Below, piece by piece: positions 36,690-47,378 of a stretch of 64,000 bases of DNA; position 1 is the stretch's first letter, and each line of letters starts with the position of its first letter. The stretch is from Tretioscincus oriximinensis. Taxonomy: Eukaryota; Chordata; Lepidosauria; Squamata; Gymnophthalmidae. A model generated the notes under the pieces. That model saw only the letters and a program-made list of their open reading frames with translations, ran no database searches and was not told the origin of the DNA. The translations under genes were made by a program, and so were the position numbers. The DNA is taken from NCBI GenBank assembly GCA_022410635.1, contig JAJVDF010000460.1, positions 248,001 to 312,000 of the forward strand. The letters run 5' to 3'.

Positions 36690-36973
36690 GTTCGCGTTCG
36701 CTGCTGCGACTACCTTGTGGGTTGGTTCCTCCGCCTGCCTGGGAGGAAAGGGGGGTGGTGGCTGGGGAGGTTTTCCATGAGGGCGCCCCACAAGGCCGTC
36801 CCACCCGAGCCCTTTTGCTGTGCCCCTCGGCAGCCCAGTGGCCAGCTGAGGAGAAGTCGGCGTCGGGGCTCCTGAGGAGATTCACGCCTCCTTGTGCGCC
36901 GCTCTCCTTAGACCTGCGCTGCTTCCGCCTGCCGGCCTTGGCTCTGTGGGCGGGGCCAGGTGTTTGGGAGGCC
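36690..36973 (+). other. EOMES: EOMES 5' UTR (inferred) with one short uORF
   Basis: Lies between the TATA box and the MQLGEQLL start codon. The only upstream ATG is at 36777, in a weak context (T at -3). It opens a 32-codon reading frame ending at a TGA (36873-36875) before the main ATG. The 5' end is estimated from TATA spacing only. Confidence 0.6.
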
Positions 36974-37851
36974 ATGCAGCTGGGGGAGCAGCTCTTAGGC
37001 AGCCCGGCCAACCTGCCCGGCGGCCCCTTTTACCCTCTGGAGGGGGCGGGCGCGCGGCCCGGACCCCCCACCAACAACAACAACCCCACGCGCCACCTCA
37101 GCAGCGCCGCCGCCGCCTCGCCGCCGCCTCGCCTGGACTTGGACAAGGGCGGCACGAAGAAGTTCGGCGGCGGCTCCGGACCGACGGCGGCGCCCGGCAT
37201 GCTGGGGGAAGCTGAAGCGCCCGTCGACGCGCCTCCTTTCGCCTCCCCCGCCGGCCAGGGGCCCGCCAAAGCGCCTCAGACGGGGGTGGAGGGCGGCGGC
37301 GGGGTCGTTGGGCGCCACAAGAGCTCTCCGTGCCCGACGGCGGCCGAGGAAGAGGTTCTCCCCCCGCAGGCGCCGGCGCGCTACTCCCTCGACGGCCTCG
37401 GCAGCCCCGAGCGCTACTACCTGCAGTCCCCGGGCCCGCAGGGCGGCGGCGCTGAGCTGGGCGGCCCGTGCGCCCTCTTCCCCTACGCGGGGGCGGCAGG
37501 CGCCCAGCCCGGCCCCATGTACCCGGCGGGGGCGTCGTCGAGCGGGGCGCGCTACCCCTACGGCTCGGTCCTGGCGCCGCCCGGCGGCTTCTCCAGCGCC
37601 GCGGGCAGGACGCCTTTCGCCCCTGGAGGCGCCTACCAGTATGGCCAAGGGGCGCCGCCGGGCAGCCTGTACAGCCCGTACCCAGCGGCGGTGGCGGCGG
37701 CGGCGGCGGCGGGGTCCTGCGCGGGGCTGGGCGCCCTGGCGATGCCCGGAGGGGCGGGCGGGATCCGAGCCCAAGTCTTCCTCTGCAACCGGCCGCTCTG
37801 GCTCAAGTTCCACCGGCATCAGACCGAGATGATCATCACCAAGCAGGGCAG
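36974..37851 (+). CDS. EOMES: EOMES coding exon 1
   Basis: Encodes residues 1-292 and two bases of codon 293. It holds the whole disordered N-terminal region and the first T-box strand ([20 protein letters not shown]). The donor GTGGGT follows at 37852. Base composition is very GC-rich, as in a CpG island. A run of GCG codons near 37690-37712 encodes poly-Ala. Confidence 0.95.
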
Positions 37852-40800
37852 GTGGGTCGTCGGAGGAGGCACCGACAGGCGGGTGGAGGGGGGGCGGCGG
37901 CCGAGGGACGTGTTTGGGGCGCCTGAAACCCATCGCAGCTCCTAGGACGGGTCGCTTCTGGCCATCTGTCCAGCTATTCCTTTGTGCGACTCGGGAGTGG
38001 GGAATTAGAGAAGATGGCAATGCTCTAGCCTAGGAGCTTTATTGCAAAAGGTATCAGGGAACCGGGAACCTGCCGCCTTTAAAATTCATCAGGCATCTTA
38101 ACGGTGCTTTTGTCATTTCGTTTCTTCCCGCTTTCGTGGAGGTCCCAGGAGCCTTTTAGTGTGAACGCTTTTACTTGAGAAGAAGGGTAGAGAACGCTGT
38201 ATGGAGCTATTTATTTGTTATTTATTTATTTATTTATTTACACACCCTAATATCCCGCCCTACAAAATCCTCAGGGCGCCCAGCAATCAAAACCGAAGTA
38301 CAGATTTCCATATATGTATTAAAACAGTATCTGAAGGTGTGAAGGAAAACGACATTTCTTCAACCAAAGGCCAGGTTGCACTTCTAATTTTTAAAAACGA
38401 GCTATTTTTCACTCTGAAAACAGTTTCCGTTGTTGAAAAAAAAACATTTATTTATTTATTTTCAAACGTTGTTTACTGATGACAGTTGGAAGACCTGCAA
38501 CTATTACTGGCTACAGTCAAGCCTAAAAGCTGTATCTATTTTGTTTTAACAAAGTATGGGGTTTTTTTTTGTTTTTGTTTACCTCTTTCTGTCATTTTGT
38601 TACATTGGATACTTCCTTATCTCAATCTCAGCTGCTGGGTATTGAGTTTTGGAGCTTCCCTGAGTATTTTCGTGTCCAAATGCTAGCCACAAAAGTTCAT
38701 AAATGGGTTGTTACTTTTCAGGGAAATCGGGTCCCAGAAAATCTAGCAAGGGCGTCTTGTAGCACTTTACAGACGAACCAAAACAAAAAGGGAAGAGCTT
38801 TTGTAAGCAAGCCTAATTCTTTATTATTAGTTTTCTAAAGTGCTATAAGACCCCTTTGCTAGATTTTCTGGGCTTTTACTTTTTAGTCTTCTGAACTGAT
38901 TTTGCATTTTGTAGCAGAAGTTAGCTTCTGGGTTTGAAAACAGAATGTTAATGGAAGAAGAAAGATAAAAGTAAAATCAGCTGCAGTTTTCTGAATACGC
39001 AAAAGACTAGTATCCTGTTTGCAAATCCAAAAGTTATCCTAAACCAATTCCTCTTGCTTTGGGAAGTGGAGAAGTTGCCTCTTGCTTTGAAGGAACTTCA
39101 GATTCTTGGCTTCACAAAAGGAGGAAGTATTAAAACGTCAAATCTTGGGGAAATGATGCTGTGTGACAAATCTGCCATAAAGGTGTGGAGTTGGTTCTGA
39201 ATTTTAGAGGGGCCCTGTTTGCTCAACCTCTTTTTCAAAGCAGGTAGCTCTGAACCAGGAAGGTGGAGAATGAGAGTTTTAGAGCCAAAGTCTCTTGTAG
39301 GGAGAGTCTCTAAATATAAAACCCACAGGGGAGTTGCCATCTGCCTTCTGTTCTCANCCCAGGTGCTAGCCAAGGCCAGAGTGTGCTGCCAGAGGGCCTT
39401 GTTGGGGGTTCCTGGCATAGGCCTGCGGCTCCTTCTTTCTCTTCTAATTGAGCCCCACCTCTCAGATATTTTATTTTGCCAATTTCAGGCGGATGTTTCC
39501 TTTCCTAAGCTTCAACATCACGGGTCTTAACCCCACCGCTCACTACAATGTCTTTGTAGAGGTGGTCTTGGCTGATCCCAACCATTGGCGGTTCCAAGGG
39601 GGAAAGTGGGTAACCTGCGGCAAAGCGGACAATAATATGCAAGGTAAGAACCGATCTGGCTTCAACATTCCTTAACCCAGGTGGTGTTATTTAGGGAGGC
39701 AGCACATATATGGAACAAGAAACCTGTGTGTGAGGCGGGGAGGTCCTGTATTGATGGTACCTTTTCCACAACTGTTGTAAAAGGTGACTTCTACATTGCA
39801 GGCTGATGGTTCACTAGTTGGCTTTGCATAGAAAATACTGAAAGAACCTCTGCTTGTCCTGAATAGAACTAGCCCTGTCCAAAGGTATGGATCTTTCTGC
39901 CCTCGGCTTTTATTTTATTTTTTTTGAAGAATTATCGTGGATCAGCGGCCATCCGTATGCCAGCCTCCCATAGCCTGCACTGGAATGTGAATGTCAGGTC
40001 ACTAAAAAAGCCTGGGGCAGAAAGGCTGATAACTTTGGATAAGCTTCCTTCCTCCCGCTGTTTCCCAATTCCAGGATGCATTTGTTCAAGTATTCAAAGA
40101 TGGCAAGAATGGAAGTGAAGCATTACAGTCATTAATCTGTTTTCTAATCAGAGTAAGGTGGGCTGAAAAGGCATAGTAATATTCTTTCTTGTTCTCTCCT
40201 TAATTTCTCCAACAGGAAACAAAGTTTATGTTCACCCTGAATCTCCCAATACTGGTGCTCACTGGATGAGGCAAGAGATCTCTTTTGGAAAACTGAAACT
40301 GACTAACAACAAAGGGGCCAATAACAATAACACCCAGGTAAAACCTGAACTTCCGTTTGCTTAGCTTAAGCAGGGGTTTGTATAGTGAGAATTTAAGAAA
40401 TGGTTTTTTTGATACTGGATTTACCCGGGTAATTAACCCAGAATAGGAACCTGCCTCCCCCATGCTCGGGTAGACTATGGCAAACGTCTTCCAGGGCCTG
40501 ATACAATCTTTAGTAAAATGCAGATGATAAATCCCTATTCCAGGGTATCAGTGTAGAAAGGGCCTCAGTCTGGAAATCTGGAAACACTGTTCTGGATTTC
40601 AGATGGGGAAGAAATTGATATTGTTGTTGTCCCAACAGCAGCAAAACAGGTACATATTAGGTGACAGAGACAGGATGTGGATAAGGAGCAACTAGACCTT
40701 GCATTAGACCTTGATCCAGTATGGCTCTTCGTATGTTCTTATGTTCTTATTAGAGGCATGTACTGTCCATTATTATTCTTTCTATTGGTGGCTTAATAGG

Positions 40801-42527
40801 GACTTCTTTTTCAGATGATAGTCCTTCAGTCCCTACACAAGTACCAACCTCGTCTCCACATCGTGGAAGTGACAGAAGACGGCGTTGAAGACATTAATGA
40901 TTCCTCAAAGACCCAGACTTTTAACTTCCCTGAGACACAGTTTATAGCTGTTACTGCATATCAGAACACAGATGTAAGGATAACATATCATTATGCTGAC
41001 AGATTATTATCTAAGTTCACATTAGGTATTGCCGACCCAAAAGCTTTTCTTAAATTCAAGATAAGCGAAGCTATTAAGAAATGAATATTTATATACTGAT
41101 TTTTATTGGCAAAGTGCTATAAATTCTTACTATTTTTCTGACAAAATAAATGGACACAATTTTTTCAAAGACACATCACTATTTTATATACAAAAATAAA
41201 TTGCAATTTAAGAATTGAAGCATTAGCTATTAAGAAAACACAGTGTTTGTTTGTTTTACTTTCTAGATAACACAGCTTAAAATTGACCATAATCCTTTTG
41301 CCAAAGGTTTCCGAGACAACTATGATTCGTAAGTAGCATTCTTGTATCTGTATTAAAATTGTATAATTACAGGATGCTTCTACTGGATTTAAATAGGCTG
41401 CTGAATTAACTGAACTTTCACCAAAGCAAACATTTGCCTGACAATGAATTGGTTGTTCTGCTTCATATCCGATCAATTAAAAAAACAAAGTACATTGGCA
41501 GAGTTCTTGGAAATTTAAAGTAGCAATTTTGCTTAGTAATTCTTTTTAATTTTAGGTTTCTTTGTAAGATTAGGTTTTGCATATTGGGCACAAATACCAA
41601 AAGACAAACTTTAAAATACATAAAATAGAATTTACAAAATCAGTTGTACTGCATTTTTAACATGAAAACAACCACCCATTGGACTTCAGTTTCACTTAAC
41701 CCTGAACTTCATGCTAGTCTCCTGTGTATTTAATGCTAGCTTTCTGAATCGTAAAGAATGATATCTTAGCCTTTCTTTTTTGTGTTTATAGCATGTACAC
41801 AGCTTCAGAAAATGACAGATTAACTCCATCTCCCACGGATTCTCCTAGATCCCACCAGATTGTCCCAGGAGCCCGGTACAGCGTGCAACCCTTCTTCCAG
41901 GAACAATTTGTCAACAATCTTCCACCAACTAGATTCTATAATGGGGAAAGAACTGTGCCTCAGACAAATGGACTCCTCTCACCTCAGCAAAATGAAGAAG
42001 TGAACAATCCACCCCAGAGATGGTTTGTTACTCCGGTCCAGCAGCCAGGGGCCAACAAATTGGACATGAACTCTTATGAAACTGACTACTCATCCAGTAC
42101 TTTACTTCCCTATGGTATTAAATCTCTTCCCATTCAGGCATCCCATGCCTTGGGCTACTACCCTGATCCAGCATTCTCCTCCATGTCAGGTTGGGGAAGC
42201 AGAGGCTCTTACCAGAGGAAAATGTCCACTGGCTTACCTTGGACCTCCAGGACAAGCCCTCCTGGGTTCTCTGAAGACCTGCTTTCAAAGGAGAAGGTGA
42301 AAGAAGAAATGGGGTCCTCCTGGATCGAGACCCCACCATCCATAAAATCTTTAGATTCAAATGATTCTGGGGTCTATACAGGTGCTTGTAAAAGACGGCG
42401 ACTCTCCCCAAGTACCTCAAGCAATGAAAATTCCCCAACCATGAAATGTGAAGACATTAATGCTGAGGACTATAGCAAAGACACTTCCAAAGGCATGGGC
42501 TACTATGCCTTCTATACCAGTTCTTAA
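36974..42527 (+). CDS. EOMES: Eomesodermin (T-box transcription factor TBR2), six coding exons
   Basis: Nuclear T-box transcription factor of the TBR1/EOMES/TBX21 subfamily. In vertebrates it acts in mesendoderm specification, cortical intermediate progenitors and cytotoxic lymphocytes (family knowledge). Joining the six exons gives 703 residues, close to mammalian EOMES (about 690-705). The protein opens MQLGEQLL, the diagnostic EOMES start. A low-complexity Gly/Ala/Pro N-terminal region follows (to about residue 265) with a short poly-Ala run, then the T-box at about residues 266-459. The C-terminal activation region carries EOMES signatures such as [34 protein letters not shown], a KRRR basic cluster and a [10 protein letters not shown] end. 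The chosen ATG has G at -3 and lies downstream of the TATA box; open frame further upstream crosses the promoter and is not used. All splice sites are GT-AG and phases agree. No frameshift or internal stop is seen, so the gene looks functional. Confidence 0.97.
38205..38420 (-). mobile_element. LINE/SINE 3' tail fragment in EOMES intron 1
   Basis: TTATTTATTTATTTATTTAC then AATATCCCGCCCTACAAAAT and CCTCAGGGCGCCCAGCAATC, the reverse of an L2-like 3' end. CAACCAAAGGCCAGGTTGCA follows. Confidence 0.6.
38733..38872. repeat. Family E fold-back element in EOMES intron 1
   Basis: Ends CCCAGAAAATCTAGCAAGGG and CCTTTGCTAGATTTTCTGGG are inverted repeats. Inner parts TAGCACTTTACAGACGAA and TAAAGTGCTATAAGA also pair. 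Confidence 0.8.
39489..39643 (+). CDS. EOMES: EOMES coding exon 2
   Basis: 155 nt preceded by acceptor TTTCAG and followed by donor GTAAGA. The split Arg codon AG|G joins exon 1 correctly and gives the T-box core [17 protein letters not shown]. The exon ends inside Gly in the motif NNMQGNK. Confidence 0.96.
40216..40337 (+). CDS. EOMES: EOMES coding exon 3
   Basis: 122 nt between acceptor AACAG and donor GTAAAA. It encodes [20 protein letters not shown] and [20 protein letters not shown], the central T-box DNA-contact and dimer region. It ends in phase 0. Confidence 0.96.
40405..40570. repeat. Diverged family A-like repeat in EOMES intron 3
   Basis: AACCCAGAATAGGAACCTGC and CATGCTCGGGTAGACTATGG resemble family A, with loose inverted ends. 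Old and uncertain. Confidence 0.4.
40660..40752 (+). mobile_element. CR1 3' tip in EOMES intron 3
   Basis: ACCTTGATCCAGTATGGCTC then TTCGTATGTTCTTATGTTCT, the CR1 terminal sequence; strongly truncated. It lies about 60 bp before the exon 4 acceptor. Confidence 0.7.
40815..40973 (+). CDS. EOMES: EOMES coding exon 4
   Basis: 159 nt (53 codons) after acceptor TTTTTCAG. It encodes the T-box segment [19 protein letters not shown] through [14 protein letters not shown]. The donor GTAAGG follows at 40974, but the reading frame stays open for 111 more bases past it (see findings). Confidence 0.96.
40974..41266 (+). other. EOMES: EOMES intron 4
   Basis: GTAAGG...TTCTAG, 293 bases. It starts in an open frame to the TGA at 41082-41084 and contains AATAAA at 41145-41150, so retention could give a truncated product. 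Confidence 0.85.
41267..41328 (+). CDS. EOMES: EOMES coding exon 5
   Basis: 62 nt after acceptor TTTCTAG. It encodes [20 protein letters not shown] plus two bases of a Ser codon, the T-box C-terminal helix region. The donor GTAAGT is perfect consensus. Confidence 0.96.
41792..42527 (+). CDS. EOMES: EOMES coding exon 6 (terminal)
   Basis: Follows acceptor TTTATAG. The first base completes the Ser codon, and the exon then encodes 244 residues from [14 protein letters not shown] to the TAA at 42525-42527. This is the transactivation region, Ser/Pro-rich, with a KEKVKEE motif and a KRRR cluster. The end YYAFYTSS matches the conserved EOMES C-terminus. Confidence 0.96.
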
Positions 42528-42856
42528 GGGTTCTGGTTTCCTGTTTAAAAACCTGACTGGCTGTAGCCGTCCAGGGGGTAGTGTGGTGTTGCCAAAGGAA
42601 CTCTTTACACTGTCCACCTTTTGAACTGTTCTCGTGCAATTCTATAGAAGGTGCCAAAGCTTTGATGGACCTCTGCAGGTAAAAGGAAGAAACTGGGGAG
42701 CACTATCAATTTACTTAGTCTTTTTCCTCACCACTTCTATCCTGTTCCCAAGCTTCCACAAAGAAGTAGTAAAGGCAAAAAAAGATGATGATAATGGTAT
42801 ATAGTGTAAAAAACTGGTAAGTGCTGTGCACTGCCAAGCTGTTTTAAGATTCCCTA

Positions 42857-42862
42857 AATAAA
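42857..42862 (+). terminator. EOMES: Alternative proximal polyadenylation signal in EOMES 3' UTR
   Basis: AATAAA about 330 bases after the stop codon. A second AATAAATT context lies shortly downstream. Use as a short-UTR site is inferred. Confidence 0.4.
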
Positions 42863-43407
42863 GGCAGAATAAATTATTGCCCTTGCTGCAGATACAACTA
42901 GTAGGAAACCCCCAAAATAGGATTTTTCTGATCAGGAAGTATTTAGGAGCTAAACTTTCGGTTTACTGACTGAATCTGACTTTTTCCTGTTCCAAAGACT
43001 TCCAAATATCTTTGCAGAAAAGTACAGCAGTGGAGGAGTCGTACAAATGGAGCAAAAATTCAGTATTAAGTGTACAGTTCTGTGTTGTCTAGGCATATTG
43101 TTAGGCTATGGCAAACCAGTTTGTATAGTTTTAGCCATGGCAGTGTAGTTGGGCGTCTGAACCTGGTNTGTGTTGGGAGTTCTTCATTTAAACAACTTCT
43201 GATTTGACAGTGGATACAGACGCCGAAAGTACATCAAAATATCTATTTATTGGTAAGTGGTGAACCTATTTTTCAGCTTGCTCTGAACTGAACGTGTGTT
43301 GTAACTACTGTTGCTCGGTCTGTAAATATATTAAGGGCAAGAGATTTTAAATCAAAGCGTTAGTTTTATTTTGGGGTGGGATTTCTGTTTGTACATAACT
43401 GGTTTTT

Positions 43408-43413
43408 AATAAA
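43408..43413 (+). terminator. EOMES: Probable EOMES polyadenylation signal
   Basis: AATAAA followed within about 10-30 bases by GTGTTGG and TTCTGTTG, a GU-rich downstream element. The distal site of two candidates in the 3' UTR. Confidence 0.6.
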
Positions 43414-43430
43414 TGTGTTGGAATCACAGT

Positions 43431-44332
43431 GCTGCTTCTGTTGTAAGAAATGTACAGGAGCAAAGTGGGTGAAGATGCGTCCATAACTGGGGTAATAATT
43501 GCCAATGGAATGTCATACTTTTGTTTTAGAAAGCAGAGAGTCCATACTTCCAACTCTAGCCCCAAATCCTGAACAGCAGAACATCTCATGTATATATAAT
43601 AGACAGAATATAGAAGATTGATGGGGTTGTTGCATAATTTAGGACTCAGGATAGAAGACCGCCTGATTGTTACTATGGATACTTTTAATCTATCTTCAGC
43701 CCTGGGAATTAAATCAGGTACGGGAAGTTTTTTCCTTGCTTAGTTCAGTTCTTCAGGACTGAAGATGGATTAAAAGTATGTGGTGCAACAGCACCATGAT
43801 GACTGGGGCACGGGGGTGAGGGTGGGGTTGTAGCTTTTTGCTAGCAATGAGTTTCTAGAAGATTCCATCCTTTGAAGATTCACTCAGCCCCTAGGTGGGC
43901 AACCTCCTCAGAATTGAATACCCCCCCCTTTTTTTATAGAAAGGATAAAGCAGACTGAAGGAAGTAAATGGCAACGATAAAAATTGCTGTAGAAAGCTGT
44001 TTTTAATATTGGCATGTGCTTAGAACCACGCAGGAAGGGAAAGGAAGGCTAGCCTGGAATCCTCAGCCTGAGCTGAAATTAATTTTATCCACCTGCACCC
44101 GGCTTAAAGGCCTTTGCTGCTGGATGGAAACGTGTAATCAGTTTTGGGTCTCCATACAGAGTTTGGATGGAACCATTGGACTGCCTCTTTCCGTGCTGCC
44201 TGCTATTGTGTCTTCACCTGCAACAAGGGGGATATTGTCTGAATGCCTGTGCTACATGCCTGCTTCCCCAGAGCCAGGGATATGCTTAAGGGCACTCCAG
44301 GAAGGCCAAACACCCATTTGCCCTGTACTGAG
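43431..44332. other. Intergenic sequence 3' of EOMES with one family D-like piece
   Basis: About 43655-43800 has TACTTTTAATCTATCTTCAG paired loosely with CTGAAGATGGATTAAAAGTA, a family D-like hairpin. The rest is unrecognised. Confidence 0.45.
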
Positions 44333-44469
44333 CCTTATTTTGGGTCAGAGCTTGGCTATCCACGTGGTAGTGTTGACTATGGCAGGCCCCATTTGTGGCC
44401 TGCCATACTCTACACTAGCATATATATATGGTAGGCTCCTATTCTGAGATATAGNCCAGAATAAGGCTC
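44333..44469. mobile_element. Family A hairpin MITE
   Basis: TTATTTTGGGTCAGAGCTTG, central GGCAGGCCCCATTTGTGGCC, right CAGAATAAGGCTCAGG. Moderately diverged, with one N. Confidence 0.75.
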
Positions 44470-44620
44470 AGGCTCCATCCACACATCACCTATTTATTCC
44501 ACTATAATTCGATATTCCACAATAAAGCATCGTGCGGAATGGTTTATTCCAGACTATCCATACTTTAANGTGGAATATCCAATTATAGTGGACTAAATAA
44601 ATGATGAGTGGATGCAGCCT
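44470..44620. mobile_element. Family B hairpin MITE abutting family A
   Basis: GGCTCCATCCACACATCACC to ATGATGAGTGGATGCAGCC. Arms TTCCACTATAATTCGATATT and CCAATTATAGTGGACTAAAT. Confidence 0.85.
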
Positions 44621-45298
44621 TAGTGGGAAGAGGACTCTACTTTCTCTGGGACCAAGCAGGCAGTAATCAGCCAGCCTTCAGTCAAAGCCTTTTTTCTGGG
44701 TTTATTAGTAACAAGCAGGGCTCCAGATTGGCCCTTGTGGCAACTCACATTTGATAGTAAGATATTTATGTTGCCCCTCCATTCGAGACTTCACTCTCAT
44801 GGGCTCAGCTTTCCAAGACCAAAGTCTATTAAGTTTCCTTTGCATTCCCATAGGATTAGTGAAGTCTCTGGCTCCAGTCCCCATGAGTGGGAGAGTTATG
44901 AATCTTATCTTACGCCCTTTATAGTTGGATCCTTTGAGTTTCGTGGAAGCTCATTATGCACTTTTATTTTNAGTGCCTTTTGCATGGAATTATTCTAAAA
45001 TCGGGCATGAAAATTTTTGAATGACACTAAAAACAGTTAAATTTCTCATCTGTGGAATGAAGATACTCTGATATAGGAAGCAAAAAGGCTCCAATCTGGG
45101 TTAGCTCACCAGGGGCTGCATGTGAATTTGGAATAAATAGATTTTATCAGAATGACTAGATATCTAGCCGATCCGGAATTCTTTCTTCAAATCATNCAAA
45201 ATCTAAAATTAATAATTCTTTTGCCCCCATTACCCTCAACTTTGAACAAATTGGGTTAGTCTAAAAGCCACGTTATACTATGGTACCAATTTTTACTC

Positions 45299-45580
45299 AG
45301 GCTGATGCAGACACACTCAGGATTCATGCCTGCATGGGAGCACCTTGCTTGGAGCAAACCTGCCTTGCTGTGAGTTTAATGAGAGCTAATTTTTCCAGCT
45401 CTCATGGTGGAGGCTGCCTGAAACCTGCTTTTTCCCTATGTGTGTCCTGCACAGATGAGGTTGTGCAAGCAGAGGGGAAATTAACGGGGACAATCCACCA
45501 ATCGGGAACCACAACCGCAAAGCAGTACAGGATACCTGATAGGAGGGAAGATTTGTCTTTTAGCTCCTCTTGTGTCTCCT
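45299..45580. mobile_element. Family C element
   Basis: GGCTGATGCAGACACACTCA, CAGCTCTCATGGTGGAGGCT, CCTGAAACCTGCTTTTTCCC, GATGAGGTTGTGCAAGC. Shares this body with 50246-50764. Confidence 0.6.
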
Positions 45581-45659
45581 GCCCTCAGATTAAAATTTTT
45601 CAAGTCCTTCCAGAGATGGTGGTGTTTGCTTTGGAATATGTTTTCGTCTTTGTCCCCAA

Positions 45660-45783
45660 TNAGCCTTTTTCCGGCTTACACCTGGGGATAGGGCTTGGCC
45701 ATTCACATGCCAGTGTAGGTTATGGCAGGCTCCTATTCTGAGGTAGAGCCCAGGTTAAGGCTCAATGAGGACAGGTCCTTAAT
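45660..45783. mobile_element. Diverged family A MITE
   Basis: GGGCTTGGCCATTCACATGC, AGTGTAGGTTATGGCAGGCT, GAGGTAGAGCCCAGGTTAAG, end ACAGGTCCTTAA. Confidence 0.6.
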
Positions 45784-46109
45784 CCATTCTTCCACTAAAT
45801 AATTCTGTAAATATTGGAAAGATTATATATAACATGCAGGATACATCATGGGGGAAACGGTAAACTATTTCTATTTTATAGATAACAAGTTCCAAGATTT
45901 GCATTCAACAATCAGCCAGGAGTTGAATTCGATTAGATGGGATATTTCTATCATTTTGGCCCTGGTTACCCTTAAACTTTAATCCAGCTTTCAGTGTCTT
46001 TTCAGAGTGCGAGAAAACGTAGGAAAATGACAATGTATTTTCCTTTGCCATCTTCTGACACAGAAAGCCCATCTGCGGTTTAGATAACGGGGAAGGCAAA
46101 TTACTATTC

Positions 46110-46545
46110 ACATTTATTTATTTCCCGAAGGTCTCAGGGTGGCCAACAATATAACAATGCAAAAGCAGTATAAACAGTATCTAAGGCCCCATCTACACGG
46201 AGCCTTATTCTGGGTCACATCTCGAGACAGAGCTTGGCCATTCACATGCCAGTATAGACTATGGCAGGCCCCATTCGGGGCCTGCCATAGTCTATACTGG
46301 CATGTGGTTGGCAGGCTACTATTCTGAGGGACAGCCCAGAATAAGGCTCCGTGTGGATGCAGCCTAAAAGTGGGAGGAAATAGGTCAACCCAAAGGTCAG
46401 GTGAAAGAGGTGAGTCTTCAAATATCTACTAGAAGAATACAAAGATGATGAATGAGTACCTCCAAGGGGAAACTATTGCATAGACTGGGGGCAACTACCC
46501 AGGAGGCCCTCAGATCTTAATGCAGGGGCAGATCGATATGGGAGA
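46110..46545. repeat. Old LINE-like repeat, split by a family A MITE
   Basis: Left part TTATTTATTTCCCGAAGGTC to AAAAGCAGTATAAACAGTAT. Right part CAACCCAAAGGTCAGGTGAA to GGAGGCCCTCAGATCTTAAT. Similar phrases occur at 3331-4180. Confidence 0.5.
46184..46365. mobile_element. Complete family A hairpin MITE
   Basis: GGCCCCATCTACACGGAGCC to GTGTGGATGCAGCC, with TAA on both sides (a 3-bp duplication). Central arms and the ATTC loop intact. Confidence 0.88.
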
Positions 46546-47040
46546 AGTTGGGTTTTTTTACTACTCTGTTTCTGTATCCTGAAAGTGGAGTAAAGCTGCC
46601 AAAAATTAATCTGTTCCCTTGCAAATTTTCCTCCTATCCTCTCCCACAGCACAGCCCCTTCTGCTGTTTGCNAAATGCCAATCGTGGGCAGCCACCCAGT
46701 TTCTCCAACCTCAGCGCCCTGTTTCCATGCAACTTGTATATTTTTGCAAAGGGGGGAGGGAGATAAGGAAGGAGCTGCGGAGTGGGGGGGGGGGGGACTT
46801 GCGAAAAGTCCTCACACTGTTTAATGGAAACATAAGTGCTTGGCTGGCCCCAATTAACACCTTGTGATAAGGCATTCCTAAAATGGGGGTGCCAGACACC
46901 AAATGGCGAATAAATGTATCTAATTAATCCGCCTAAGATGACACTGATAAATAAGTTTATATTTAAACGGAGATCAAAGGCATGCAGGGTGCTGGATGCC
47001 AGGTTGCTTCAATNATGAGAAATGGCAGCACCCCTGTTTA
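46546..47040. other. Intergenic, nothing recognised
   Basis: Includes a 12-base G run at about 46786-46797 and single N positions. Confidence 0.35.
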
Positions 47041-47125
47041 CTAAGGCTGCATCGTTTATGCCACCCTAATTGGATATTCCACCATAAACCNTGGGTATTC
47101 TGGAATAAACCAATCCACATTCCAA
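47041..47125. mobile_element. Partial family B MITE
   Basis: AAGGCTGCATCGTTTATGCC, ATTGGATATTCCACCATAAA, GGGTATTCTGGAATAAACCA; the right half is missing. Confidence 0.65.
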
Positions 47126-47186
47126 GCTTGGAAGAAACTCAGACCCCCTACTCCTCTCTGGTCTTACCTCTACTTTTAAACCTCCT

Positions 47187-47342
47187 AAGGTTGCATCCAC
47201 ACATCACTTATTTCTTCCACTATAGTTGGATATTCCACAATAGCGCATTGTGTGGACTGGGTTTACTCCAGAATAGCCATTCTTTATTGTGGAATATCCA
47301 ATTAGAGTGGAATAAATAAGTGATGTGTGGATGCAGCCTTAA
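47187..47342. mobile_element. Complete family B hairpin MITE
   Basis: AAGGTTGCATCCACACATCA to GTGATGTGTGGATGCAGCCT. Long paired arms around a centre near 47265, flanked by TAA and TTA. Confidence 0.88.
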
Positions 47343-47378
47343 AGATCAGTTTAACCCGATTTTTTCCAGGTTTACATA

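Larger units (their letters stand above)
36500..37960. promoter_or_regulatory. EOMES: CpG island over EOMES promoter and exon 1
   Basis: Very high G+C with frequent CG dinucleotides through the promoter, 5' UTR and exon 1. It drops sharply at about 37960, where AT-rich intron 1 begins. Typical of vertebrate developmental regulators. Confidence 0.8.
37852..39488 (+). other. EOMES: EOMES intron 1
   Basis: GTGGGT...TTTCAG. Holds a LINE/SINE tail fragment (38205-38420) and a family E fold-back (38733-38872). The remainder is unrecognised and could include enhancer sequence. Confidence 0.9.
42528..43430 (+). other. EOMES: EOMES 3' UTR (inferred)
   Basis: AT-rich sequence after the stop codon. 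AATAAA hexamers occur at 42857-42862 and 43408-43413. The second, preceded by a conserved-looking TTGTACATAACTGG stretch and followed by GT-rich sequence, is the likelier main site. No transposon is recognised in this stretch, in keeping with constraint. Confidence 0.6.

Noticed and set aside
36527..36973. In-frame open extension upstream of the EOMES start (149 codons)
   Set aside because: It crosses the TATA box and promoter and does not resemble any EOMES N-terminus. MQLGEQLL is the known start.
36995..38020. 341-codon antisense open frame over EOMES exon 1
   Set aside because: Arg/Ala/Gly-rich composition is the mirror of GC-rich coding DNA on the other strand; no domain is seen.
44016..44447. 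143-codon open frame downstream of EOMES
   Set aside because: Its 3' half runs into a family A MITE; no domain was recognised.
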